Shown: one piece after another, positions 7,313 to 14,327 of the stretch
How the letters are laid out: every line of letters begins with the position of its first letter
How positions within the stretch are numbered: position 1 is the stretch's first letter
Assembly: GCA_964517765.1 (NCBI GenBank)
Contig: CAZFEN010000025.1
Span: 1 to 16,153, forward strand
Origin: Hydromicrobium sp964517765
Lineage (GTDB): Bacteria > Actinomycetota > Humimicrobiia > Humimicrobiales > Humimicrobiaceae
DNA length: 16,153 bases
Reading direction: 5' to 3'
The notes under the pieces: generated by a model
What the model saw: only the letters and a program-made list of their open reading frames with translations
The model's database searches: none
What the model was told of the DNA's origin: nothing
Position numbers and translations under genes: made by a program

Positions 7313-9073
7313 ATGGATGATATAGGGAAAATCGTCAAGGTAGCGGGTCCACTGGTTGTAGCCGGAAATATGGCAGGTTCCAAAATGTTCGATGTTGTCT
7401 ATGTTTCCGATAAAAGATTGATGGGAGAGATAATAGAATTCAACGGGGACCTTGCTTCGATACAGGTTTATGAGGAAACAGGAGGCATTGGAGTCGGTGA
7501 ACCGGTGTATCCTACCGGCGGACCGCTCATGGTGGAACTTGGGCCGGGTCTGCTGCAATCTATTTATGATGGTATCCAGAGGCCTCTTGATGAAATTTAT
7601 AAAAATACCGGGAATTTTATCGCAAGAGGCGTCTCGGCTGCGGCACTCCGCAGGGAACGTAAATGGAAATTCGAACCAATGGTAAAAAAAGGTGATATGG
7701 TAAGCGGTGGTGATTTCCTCGGATTTGTCAATGAGACTGAAATAGTAAGGCATTATATCATGGTTCCACCCGGAATAGCCGGAGAGATCAAATCAATAGA
7801 AAAAGGCGAGTTTACAGTCGAAAACACTGTAGCAATCATAAAGGATGCAAACGACGATAAGGAAATCACGATGATACAGAGATGGCCGGTCAGAGAACCC
7901 AGGCCATATATTAATAAGATCAGTCCGGATATGCCATTATTCACCGGTCAGAGAGTAATAGATATGTTTTTTCCCATTGCCAGAGGCGGCACAGCATGTA
8001 TTCCGGGACCATTTGGTTCGGGTAAAACCGTTATCCAGCATCAGCTTGCCAAGTGGGTCAATGCCGAAATCATAGTTTATATAGGTTGCGGTGAAAGAGG
8101 CAATGAAATGACGGAGGTCCTTATGGAATTCCCCGAACTTACTGATCCGAGATCTGATGTCCCTTTGATGAAAAGGACAGTGCTTATTGCCAATACTTCG
8201 AATATGCCTGTTGCGGCCAGGGAAGCATCTGTTTACACAGGAATAACAATAGCGGAATATTTCAGGGATATGGGATATTCGGTCGCATTAATGGCTGATT
8301 CGACTTCAAGATGGGCGGAAGCAATGAGGGAGATCTCCGGAAGATTGGAAGAAATGCCGGGAGAAGAAGGATATCCGGCATATCTCGGAGCGAGAATTGC
8401 TTCATTTTACGAAAGAGCAGGTATGATAGTTTGTCTATCGAGCGGTAGGGAAAGGCAGGGGGCTCTTTCTGTCATTGGTGCCGTATCTCCTCCCGGGGGC
8501 GATCTTTCCGATCCGGTGGTTCAGGCAACACTAAGGGTAGTCAAGGTCTTCTGGTCACTTGAGGACCGTCTTGCTTACGCAAGACATTTCCCGGCAATAT
8601 CATGGCTCTCTTCTTACTCTCTTTATAACGAAAATATAAGGGATTATGTCACTAAAAATGTAAAGGAAGATTATTTCGACCTTCAGGCGGAAGCAATGAG
8701 AATTCTTGAAAAGGAATCGGAGCTGGAAGAAATCGTCCGCCTTGTGGGGGTCGATGCCCTGTCCGGACCGGACAGATTGATCTTGCTTACGGCCAGAATG
8801 TTAAGAGAGGATTTTTTGCACCAGATAGCTTATCATGAAGTGGATACGTACACGCCTATAGAAAAACAATATAAGATGATAGATACAATCATATATTTCT
8901 ATAATCAGGCAGATAATTACTTGAAAATGAATATTGAAATCAAAGCCATAGAGAATATGAAGATCAGAGATAAGATAGCGAGGATGAAATATATCAAAAA
9001 TGAGAAAATAAGCAGTATCGATAAAATCAAGGAAGATATTGACAGAGAATTTTCTTCTATGACAGAGGAGTAA
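7313..9073 (+). CDS. ntpA: V/A-type ATPase catalytic subunit A
   Basis: Nucleotide-hydrolysing or nucleotide-synthesising subunit, three copies per head alternating with B. The N-terminal beta-barrel begins IGKIVKVAGPLVV, and the A-specific non-homologous insert spans roughly residues 115-190. The Walker A motif GPFGSGKT is at 232-239 with Lys238. GERGNEM follows, with catalytic Glu261, then LMADSTSRWAEAMREISGR and the DLSDPVVQ segment. The helical C-terminal domain closes the protein. Length, 586 residues, is normal for the family. ATG 7313 follows the subunit F stop without a gap, with AGGAG at 7301-7305 seven bases upstream. All key residues are present, so the enzyme should be active. The sequence does not reveal whether it runs mainly as synthase or pump. 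Confidence 0.98.
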   Translation: MDDIGKIVKVAGPLVVAGNMAGSKMFDVVYVSDKRLMGEIIEFNGDLASIQVYEETGGIGVGEPVYPTGGPLMVELGPGLLQSIYDGIQRPLDEIYKNTGNFIARGVSAAALRRERKWKFEPMVKKGDMVSGGDFLGFVNETEIVRHYIMVPPGIAGEIKSIEKGEFTVENTVAIIKDANDDKEITMIQRWPVREPRPYINKISPDMPLFTGQRVIDMFFPIARGGTACIPGPFGSGKTVIQHQLAKWVNAEIIVYIGCGERGNEMTEVLMEFPELTDPRSDVPLMKRTVLIANTSNMPVAAREASVYTGITIAEYFRDMGYSVALMADSTSRWAEAMREISGRLEEMPGEEGYPAYLGARIASFYERAGMIVCLSSGRERQGALSVIGAVSPPGGDLSDPVVQATLRVVKVFWSLEDRLAYARHFPAISWLSSYSLYNENIRDYVTKNVKEDYFDLQAEAMRILEKESELEEIVRLVGVDALSGPDRLILLTARMLREDFLHQIAYHEVDTYTPIEKQYKMIDTIIYFYNQADNYLKMNIEIKAIENMKIRDKIARMKYIKNEKISSIDKIKEDIDREFSSMTEE

Positions 9074-9075
9074 AG

Positions 9076-10470
9076 ATGTTAAAAGAATATAAAAGTATAG
9101 CGAATATCTCCGGACCCCTGCTGCTCGTGGAAGGTGTCGAAGGAGTAAAATATGAAGAACTTGTTGATATAAAGCTTGATAATGGAAGTATTAGAAGTGG
9201 GAAAGTGCTTGAGGTCGATAGAGATAAGGCACTGGTCCAGGTATTCGAAGGTACTTCCGGGATAGACTCGAGGAATACAAGAATCAGTTTTTTAGGCAAA
9301 GGTATACAAATGTACGTATCTCCCGATATACTCGGTAAAGTTTTTAATGGTCTTGGGAAACCAAAAACAGAAAAGGATAAGATCATCCCTGAAAAAAGTC
9401 TGGACATAAACGGGGCACCGATCAATCCTTTTGCGAGGGATTATCCCAATGAATTTATTCAGACCGGTCTATCCGCCATAGATGGTCTAAATACACTGGT
9501 GAGAGGTCAGAAGCTGCCCATATTCTCAGGATCTGGTCTTCCTCACAACCGGATAGCTGCACAAATTGCAAGACAGGCCATGGTTTTGACTGAGAAGGAA
9601 GAATTTGCAGTAGTATTCATAGCCATAGGAATCACTTTTGAGGAATCAGAATATTTCATAAGTGATTTCAGGAAAACCGGCGCCATAGGTAGATCGGTCC
9701 TTGTCCTGAATCTTGCTAACGATCCTGCCATAGAAAGGATTGCAACTCCGAGGGTAGGTCTTACCTGTGCCGAATATCTTGCATTCGAAAAAGATATGCA
9801 TGTACTTGTGATTCTTACCGACATGACCAATTACTGCGAGGCATTAAAAGAAGTATCGGCTGCAAGAAAAGAAATTCCCGGAAGAAGGGGTTATCCGGGA
9901 TATCTCTATACCGACCTTGCAACTATTTATGAAAGAGCAGGCAGGATAAAAGGAAAGAAAGGTTCTATAACCCAGATTCCGATACTTACCATGCCCGAAG
10001 ACGATAAAACTCATCCTATTCCCGACCTTACGGGGTATATAACCGAAGGTCAGATCATACTTTCAAGATCACTCTATAAGAAAAAATTATCCCCTCCGAT
10101 AGACGTACTGCCGTCGCTTTCCAGACTCAAGGATAAAGGAATAGGCCAGGGAAAAACAAGAGAGGATCATATGGATATGTTTAATCAATTGTATGCAGCA
10201 TATGCCAGAGGGAAAGAAGTGGAAGAACTTGCGGTAATACTGGGAGAAGCGGCACTGACCGATATGGATAAGCTATATCTCAGGTTTGCCGAAAGATTTG
10301 AAAAGGAGTATATCTCTCAGGGTGAACATGAGAATAGAAGCATAGACCGGACACTTGATCTGGGATGGAAACTGCTCACGATATTTCCAAGGGAAGAATT
10401 AAAGAGAATAAGAACGGAATATCTGGATACATACCTCGAAAAATTTAAAACTGAAAAAGAAGAAGGCTAA
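9076..10470 (+). CDS. ntpB: V/A-type ATPase regulatory subunit B
   Basis: Non-catalytic partner of subunit A, completing the A3B3 hexamer and supplying residues to the catalytic interface. The N-terminal barrel starts YKSIANISGPLLLVEGVEG. As expected for B, the P-loop is degenerate: SGSGLPHN (151-158) replaces GxxxxGKT. Other landmarks are LTDMTNYCEALKEVSAARKE, RRGYPGYLYTDLATIYERAG and SLSRL followed by GIGQGKTREDH, which carries the arginine finger region. Length, 464 residues, is typical. It lies two bases after ntpA; GAGGAG at 9065-9070 sits five bases before ATG 9076, partly inside the end of ntpA. Confidence 0.98.
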   Translation: MLKEYKSIANISGPLLLVEGVEGVKYEELVDIKLDNGSIRSGKVLEVDRDKALVQVFEGTSGIDSRNTRISFLGKGIQMYVSPDILGKVFNGLGKPKTEKDKIIPEKSLDINGAPINPFARDYPNEFIQTGLSAIDGLNTLVRGQKLPIFSGSGLPHNRIAAQIARQAMVLTEKEEFAVVFIAIGITFEESEYFISDFRKTGAIGRSVLVLNLANDPAIERIATPRVGLTCAEYLAFEKDMHVLVILTDMTNYCEALKEVSAARKEIPGRRGYPGYLYTDLATIYERAGRIKGKKGSITQIPILTMPEDDKTHPIPDLTGYITEGQIILSRSLYKKKLSPPIDVLPSLSRLKDKGIGQGKTREDHMDMFNQLYAAYARGKEVEELAVILGEAALTDMDKLYLRFAERFEKEYISQGEHENRSIDRTLDLGWKLLTIFPREELKRIRTEYLDTYLEKFKTEKEEG

Positions 10471-10479
10471 AGGACATAA

Positions 10480-11100
10480 ATGCTAACAAATGTAAATGCG
10501 ACCAGGATGGAACTTCTCCGGCTAAAAAAGAGATTGAATCTTGCCCTGAGGGGACACAAACTGCTTAAAGATAAAAGAGATGAACTGATGAGACAATTAC
10601 TGGCGGTAATTGATGAAGTCAAAGTACTGAGACTCTCGATAGAAAGGAAGTTCCAGGCCATACTGGAAAAATTCGTACTTGCAAAGGCCGGCATGGGTCC
10701 ATACAGTACGGAACAGTCATTACTGCTGACCGCAAAGAAAATTTCAGTATCAGGCAGCAGGAGAAACATAATAAGTGTCAATGTACCTGTATATATTAGA
10801 GAGGTAAGCGGCAGTATAATTCCTTATGGTTACATGAATACCTCCGGTGAGATGGACATCGCTCTTACCGATTTTGAGAAATTCCTAGGTGATCTTCTGG
10901 ATCTTGCAGAAAAGGAAAAATCCGTACAGCTTATGGCAGTGGAGATGGAAGAAACCAGAAGAAGGGTCAATGCCCTTGAGTATAAATTAATACCGAGTAT
11001 AAGCGAGACCATAAAATTCATTACAATGAAATTGGAAGAGAATGAGCGTTCAAATATCGTAAGGCTAATGAAAGTAAAAGATATTGTAAGAAGCCACTGA
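10480..11100 (+). CDS. ntpD: V/A-type ATPase subunit D (central rotor shaft)
   Basis: Long antiparallel coiled-coil subunit, functionally comparable to F-type gamma, that rotates inside the A3B3 head. The family N-terminus is clear: NVNATRMELLRLKKRLNLA, then RGHKLLKDKRDEL. The C-terminal helix contains RRVNALEYKLIPSI followed by TIKFI, also diagnostic. Length, 206 residues, is normal. It lies nine bases after ntpB, with AAAGGA at 10469-10474 as SD for ATG 10480. It is the last gene of the operon and converges on glyA with 17 bp between the two stop codons; no clear terminator is visible. Confidence 0.96.
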   Translation: MLTNVNATRMELLRLKKRLNLALRGHKLLKDKRDELMRQLLAVIDEVKVLRLSIERKFQAILEKFVLAKAGMGPYSTEQSLLLTAKKISVSGSRRNIISVNVPVYIREVSGSIIPYGYMNTSGEMDIALTDFEKFLGDLLDLAEKEKSVQLMAVEMEETRRRVNALEYKLIPSISETIKFITMKLEENERSNIVRLMKVKDIVRSH

Positions 11101-11117
11101 TCTTTATCCTTTTCTAT

Positions 11118-12386
11118 CTATCCCTTTGTATAAACCGGAAAATCCTCTGCGAGACTTTTCACTTTTTTACCGATTTCTTTAAGTTTTGTATTATTTTCTC
11201 TGTTTTTAAGAGCTGATGAAATAAGTTCCCCGATTTTATACATTTCTTCAACACCCATTCCCTGTGTGGTAACTGCAGGGGTACCGATTCTTATGCCGCT
11301 GGCTATTGTCGGAGCCAGTTTATCAAAGGGAATCACATTTAAATTGACTATTATACCGACAGATGTAAGGATTCCTACGGCATCGCGACCCGTAAGTCCC
11401 TTGCCGGTCAGATCTACAACAAAAAGATGATTATCGGTTCCGCCTGATACTATTCTAAAGCCTTCATTTTTCATATACCCACACAGGGCTTTTGAATTCT
11501 CGATGATACGTCTGCTGTAATCTTTAAAGGAGTCCTTTAAAGCTTCCCTGAAAGCTACAGCCTTGGCAGCAATGATATGCATCATGGGACCCCCCTGAAC
11601 ACCGGGGAAAACCGACCTGTCTATTAGCGCAGCATATTTTTTATCGGCAATGATCAGTCCGCCTCTTGGACCTCTTAATGTTTTGTGAGTGGTGGCAGTG
11701 GTAAAATCTGCCACACTTACTGAACTGGGGTGAAAACCTGACACCATAAGTCCTGCGATATGGGCAGTATCAGCCATCAGGTAAGAACCCACTTCATCGG
11801 CAATTTCCCGGAACTTTGTAAAATCGATTATTCTTGAATAGGAGCTCGCTCCGCATATTATTAATTTGGGCATGATGGTCTTTGCCAGATCCCTTACATT
11901 TTCATAATTTATCATTTCCGTTTCCGGGTCTACACTGTATTTATGTATCTCGTAATATCTGCCGCTTAAATTTTGTTTATGTCCGTGAGAAAGGTGACCG
12001 CCGTCTCTTAGATTCATACTCAGGATTTTATCCCCGCAGTTTAAAATACCTAAAAATATTGCAAGATTGGCGCTTACTCCGCTGTGAGGTTGAACATTGC
12101 TGTAATCGGAACCAAATAATTTGTTGGCCCTTCCTATGGCCAACTTCTCAGCTTCGTCAACATTCTCGCACCCTGCATAATATCTGCAGCCGGGGTAGCC
12201 CTCGGCATATTTATTAGTAAGTACGGATCCCATGGTCCTTATGACTTCCTGCGAAGTGAAATTTTCGGAAGCTATAAGAATAATCTGACTCTTTTGTCTT
12301 TCTAATTCTTTTTCTATTATCTTTTTTATCTCGATATCTACTTCTGCACTCAGGGTATGATTTTCGTGTTTTTTAAGATTGGTCAT
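11118..12386 (-). CDS. glyA: Serine hydroxymethyltransferase
   Basis: PLP enzyme that interconverts serine and glycine while loading one carbon onto tetrahydrofolate, feeding purine and thymidylate synthesis. It shows IASENFTSQ near the N-terminus, then TNKYAEGYPGCRYY and GANLAI-type packing after NVQPHSG. GGHLSHG carries His131, expected to stack on PLP, and ADTAHIAGL holds the PLP-pairing Asp206. The Schiff-base lysine Lys235 is in TTHKTLRGPRGG. Length, 422 residues, is typical. Some positions diverge from E. coli (RDGGHLSHG rather than HGGHLTHG; HPSSVSVADF), but catalytic residues are intact. The ATG at 12386 overlaps the end of rpiB by 14 nt, so the two are co-transcribed; an AAAGGA-like SD lies inside rpiB, slightly far away. 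The sua5-rpiB-glyA order resembles the B. subtilis ywlC to glyA region. Confidence 0.97.
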   Translation of the reverse strand: MTNLKKHENHTLSAEVDIEIKKIIEKELERQKSQIILIASENFTSQEVIRTMGSVLTNKYAEGYPGCRYYAGCENVDEAEKLAIGRANKLFGSDYSNVQPHSGVSANLAIFLGILNCGDKILSMNLRDGGHLSHGHKQNLSGRYYEIHKYSVDPETEMINYENVRDLAKTIMPKLIICGASSYSRIIDFTKFREIADEVGSYLMADTAHIAGLMVSGFHPSSVSVADFTTATTHKTLRGPRGGLIIADKKYAALIDRSVFPGVQGGPMMHIIAAKAVAFREALKDSFKDYSRRIIENSKALCGYMKNEGFRIVSGGTDNHLFVVDLTGKGLTGRDAVGILTSVGIIVNLNVIPFDKLAPTIASGIRIGTPAVTTQGMGVEEMYKIGELISSALKNRENNTKLKEIGKKVKSLAEDFPVYTKG

Positions 12387-12840
12387 TACAGGTCCGGTTC
12401 CTTTCTTCGATTTCCATTATTTGATTGACTCTTCGAATATGGCGCTCTTCATGACTCAAAGGCGTATTTATAAAAGTCTTTGCTATTTCGATACATTGAT
12501 CCAGTGATAAGAATCTTTCTCCGAGGCATAATATATTTGCACTGTTGTGGTTACGGGCCAGTTTTGCAGTTTCTTCATTCCAGCAGACAGCGGATCTTAT
12601 ACCTTTTATTTTATTGGCCACTATATCCATTCCAATTCCGGACCCGCATACAAGTATTCCAATATCGGCCTGTCCGCAGGCAACGATTTTTGCACCTTTT
12701 TCCGCAAAATCGGGGTAATCTACGCTTTTGGTGCTGTCGGTGCCGATATCCTGTACAGTGTGCCCCATGGAACCAATCAACTTGATAAGTGCAGACTTAT
12801 AATTATAGCCTGCATGATCCGCAGCTATTACTATTTTCAT
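12373..12840 (-). CDS. rpiB: Ribose-5-phosphate isomerase B
   Basis: Interconverts ribose 5-phosphate and ribulose 5-phosphate in the non-oxidative pentose phosphate pathway (RpiB/LacAB family). MKIVIAADHAGY supplies Asp8 and His9 and is followed by DIGTDS. VDYPDFAEKGA comes next, then GILVCGSGIGM with catalytic Cys65, and RNHNSANIL with His98. Length, 155 residues, matches the family. The C-terminal tail from about 140 is Arg/Glu-rich and overlaps the glyA start by 14 nt. A good minus-strand promoter candidate lies in the 130-nt gap upstream, so rpiB-glyA may be transcribed independently of sua5. The SD is weak (AAAGAAAGAAG). Confidence 0.96.
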   Translation of the reverse strand: MKIVIAADHAGYNYKSALIKLIGSMGHTVQDIGTDSTKSVDYPDFAEKGAKIVACGQADIGILVCGSGIGMDIVANKIKGIRSAVCWNEETAKLARNHNSANILCLGERFLSLDQCIEIAKTFINTPLSHEERHIRRVNQIMEIEERNRTCNDQS

Positions 12841-12918
12841 AAAATAACTTCTTTCTTTATAGTTTTTAAGGATTCATCTACTATAATACCAAAATTTATG
12901 ATCCCCGAACTCTTTAAT

Positions 12919-12946
12919 ATTATATTCCAATTGAACGGATATTCAA
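12919..12946 (-). promoter_or_regulatory. Candidate minus-strand promoter for rpiB-glyA
   Basis: Read on the minus strand, TTGAAT (12946-12941) is followed after 16 bp by a perfect TATAAT (12924-12919). Transcription would start near 12912, leaving a leader of about 70 nt before rpiB. The whole sua5-rpiB gap, 12841-12970, shows no recognisable riboswitch or terminator. Confidence 0.5.
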
Positions 12947-12970
12947 AAATTTATTTAAGGGTTTTTTATT

Positions 12971-13597
12971 TCAAAAAACTATTTTTACCGCACCTTCTCT
13001 TACCAGAAAAGGAGTCTTGCCGGTCACATTGACGATGGTTGATTCAATACCCGTAAGAGAAGAAGTATTTTCCACTATCAGGTCCGCCTGTTCTCTGATT
13101 TCAAGGGGTATGTCCTCTATTTTTTTTGGATATATCTTTATTCCGGAAATAGTTGCGCTTGTAGATGTAATTGGGCCGCATATGCTTATTATTTCCCTTA
13201 GAAATCCTGTATCAGCCAGCCTGATTGCAATATTAGGGCTGCCGCCTGTGATAAAACTTTCAAGAGAATTGTTTTTTTTGAAAATCAATGTAAGGGATTT
13301 TGGACCTTTTATATCCCAGAATTTTTTTATTATTTTTCCTGCGGCAGGATTTATATCCGAAACCAGTTTTTTTAAATCTTCCAGTCTTGAAATGAGTATT
13401 ATGAAAGGCTGATTTTTATTTCTTTTTTTTATTTTATGAATTTTATCAATTGAATCTCTTCTATCGTATTTGCAGCTTAATCCATAAACAGTGCCGGTGG
13501 GCAGGATCACTATTTTTCCTTCTGTTAAAAGTCTGGCAATTTTCTCCGCAAAATTTTTATTGATTTTATCCGATTCGTTAATTTTTAAAGTCTCCAT
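12971..13597 (-). CDS. L-threonylcarbamoyladenylate synthase (Sua5/YciO/YrdC family)
   Basis: Makes threonylcarbamoyl-AMP from threonine, bicarbonate and ATP for the universal t6A modification of ANN-decoding tRNAs. The YrdC fold is evident. ILPTGTVYGL at 31-40 corresponds to the PTDTVYGL motif, and the Lys/Arg-rich KIKKRNKNQPFIILI to KgRp..kPl. IAIRLAD comes next, STSATISG at 145-152 corresponds to the SAN.SG nucleotide motif, and ESTIVNV with a terminal LVREGAV closes the protein. The length of 208 residues indicates the short YrdC-only type without the C-terminal Sua5 domain. Two motif positions deviate (Gly35 for Asp/Glu, Thr149 for Asn), so activity is probable but not certain, and a YciO-like paralogue is an alternative. 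The start at 13597 has no clear SD. Synteny with rpiB and glyA supports the ywlC/sua5 assignment. Confidence 0.88.
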   Translation of the reverse strand: METLKINESDKINKNFAEKIARLLTEGKIVILPTGTVYGLSCKYDRRDSIDKIHKIKKRNKNQPFIILISRLEDLKKLVSDINPAAGKIIKKFWDIKGPKSLTLIFKKNNSLESFITGGSPNIAIRLADTGFLREIISICGPITSTSATISGIKIYPKKIEDIPLEIREQADLIVENTSSLTGIESTIVNVTGKTPFLVREGAVKIVF

Positions 13598-13690
13598 AAA
13601 GAATAAAAACTATCATTTTTTTTAAGTATATAATATTTTTTATATAAAAAAAAATTATGGATTTCGCTAAACAAACCATTCATAAAATAC

Positions 13691-13719
13691 TTGGCATTTT
13701 ACCTGATAAGCTTTAGTAT
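13691..13719 (+). promoter_or_regulatory. Candidate promoter for the dCMP deaminase gene
   Basis: TTGGCA at 13691-13696 (5 of 6 consensus) and TAGTAT at 13714-13719 (4 of 6) are spaced 17 bp apart, about 70 nt before the ATG at 13791. They lie in the 193-nt divergent region between sua5 and this gene. I could not pick a convincing minus-strand promoter for sua5 there; the sua5-proximal part is runs of A and T. Confidence 0.4.
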
Positions 13720-13790
13720 ATTTAGAGAACCATCTCAAGCAGGATAACGAGTGGAAGTAAATTATTATTGATTAAAAAGTATATTAAAAA

Positions 13791-14246
13791 ATGGTGATTA
13801 CCCGGCCGACATGGGATGAATATTTTGCAGCGATTACAAAGCAGGTAGCGACAAGATCGACGTGTCTCAGGAGGAAAGTCGGCGCTATAATCGTCAAGGA
13901 TAAAAGAATTCTTACTACGGGCTATAATGGCGCCCCGATGAGAGTAAAAAATTGTATTGAAATCGGGATGTGCCTCCGGGAAGAGATGGGGGTACCTTCG
14001 GGTGAAAGACACGAAATTTGCCGCGGCCTGCATGCCGAGCAAAATGCGATCCTTCAATCGGCTTATTACGGGGTACAGATAAGAGATTCGGTCATTTACT
14101 CAACGAATCAACCCTGTGCACTTTGTGCCAAAATGATAATAAACTCCGGAATTAGAAAGATATATTATTTCGAAGATTACCCCGATCCTCTTGCAATAGA
14201 GCTGCTTGTCGAAGCGGGAGTCGAACTGGTAAGACTGGATTTTTAA
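13791..14246 (+). CDS. Deoxycytidylate (dCMP) deaminase, ComEB-like
   Basis: Zinc enzyme converting dCMP to dUMP, the substrate for thymidylate synthase. The cytidine/dCMP deaminase fold is clear. WDEYF is near the N-terminus, then RSTCLRRKVGAIIVKD and GYNGAP, a nucleotide-binding motif typical of dCMP deaminases. The catalytic HAEQNAI gives Zn ligand His81 and proton shuttle Glu83, and PCALC at 108-112 gives Cys109 and Cys112. Extra Cys/His residues between 55 and 77 (Cys55, Cys61, His74, Cys77) could form the second, structural zinc site known in this family. Length, 151 residues, is shorter than B. subtilis ComEB, which has a C-terminal extension. No SD precedes ATG 13791; GTG at 13794 is an alternative. 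It is divergent from sua5 and 81 nt upstream of murA. Confidence 0.94.
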   Translation: MVITRPTWDEYFAAITKQVATRSTCLRRKVGAIIVKDKRILTTGYNGAPMRVKNCIEIGMCLREEMGVPSGERHEICRGLHAEQNAILQSAYYGVQIRDSVIYSTNQPCALCAKMIINSGIRKIYYFEDYPDPLAIELLVEAGVELVRLDF

Positions 14247-14260
14247 CAAAATGACTCTTA

Positions 14261-14289
14261 TTTTTTAATTCATCTTTATTTGTTATAAT
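14261..14289 (+). promoter_or_regulatory. Candidate extended -10 promoter for murA
   Basis: TGTTATAAT at 14281-14289 is a perfect TATAAT preceded by the TG of an extended -10 element, with only a T-rich tract at the -35 position (14261-14266). Extended -10 promoters tolerate poor -35 boxes. The start site would be near 14296, giving a leader of about 32 nt that includes AAGGAGA at 14307-14313. Confidence 0.5.
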
Positions 14290-14327
14290 AGCGTTTACTT
14301 TTTATCAAGGAGATTTTTTTTGTTTTT

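Noticed and set aside
7244..7753. Open frame of 169 codons on the minus strand opposite the start of ntpA
   Set aside because: Antisense to highly conserved ATPase subunit A; the product has no family features.
9526..9549. Loss of the Walker A lysine in subunit B as inactivation
   Set aside because: A degenerate P-loop (SGSGLPHN) is normal for the non-catalytic B subunit.
11118..12386. Unusual SHMT residues (RDGGHLSHG, HPSSVSVADF) as a sign of a new function
   Set aside because: Lys235, His131, Asp206 and the other core residues are intact, and these flanking positions vary among ordinary SHMTs.
12547..13032. Open frame of 161 codons on the plus strand opposite rpiB and the end of sua5
   Set aside because: It is antisense to well-conserved rpiB and sua5 coding sequence, shows no recognisable motif, and its composition is what complementing those genes gives.
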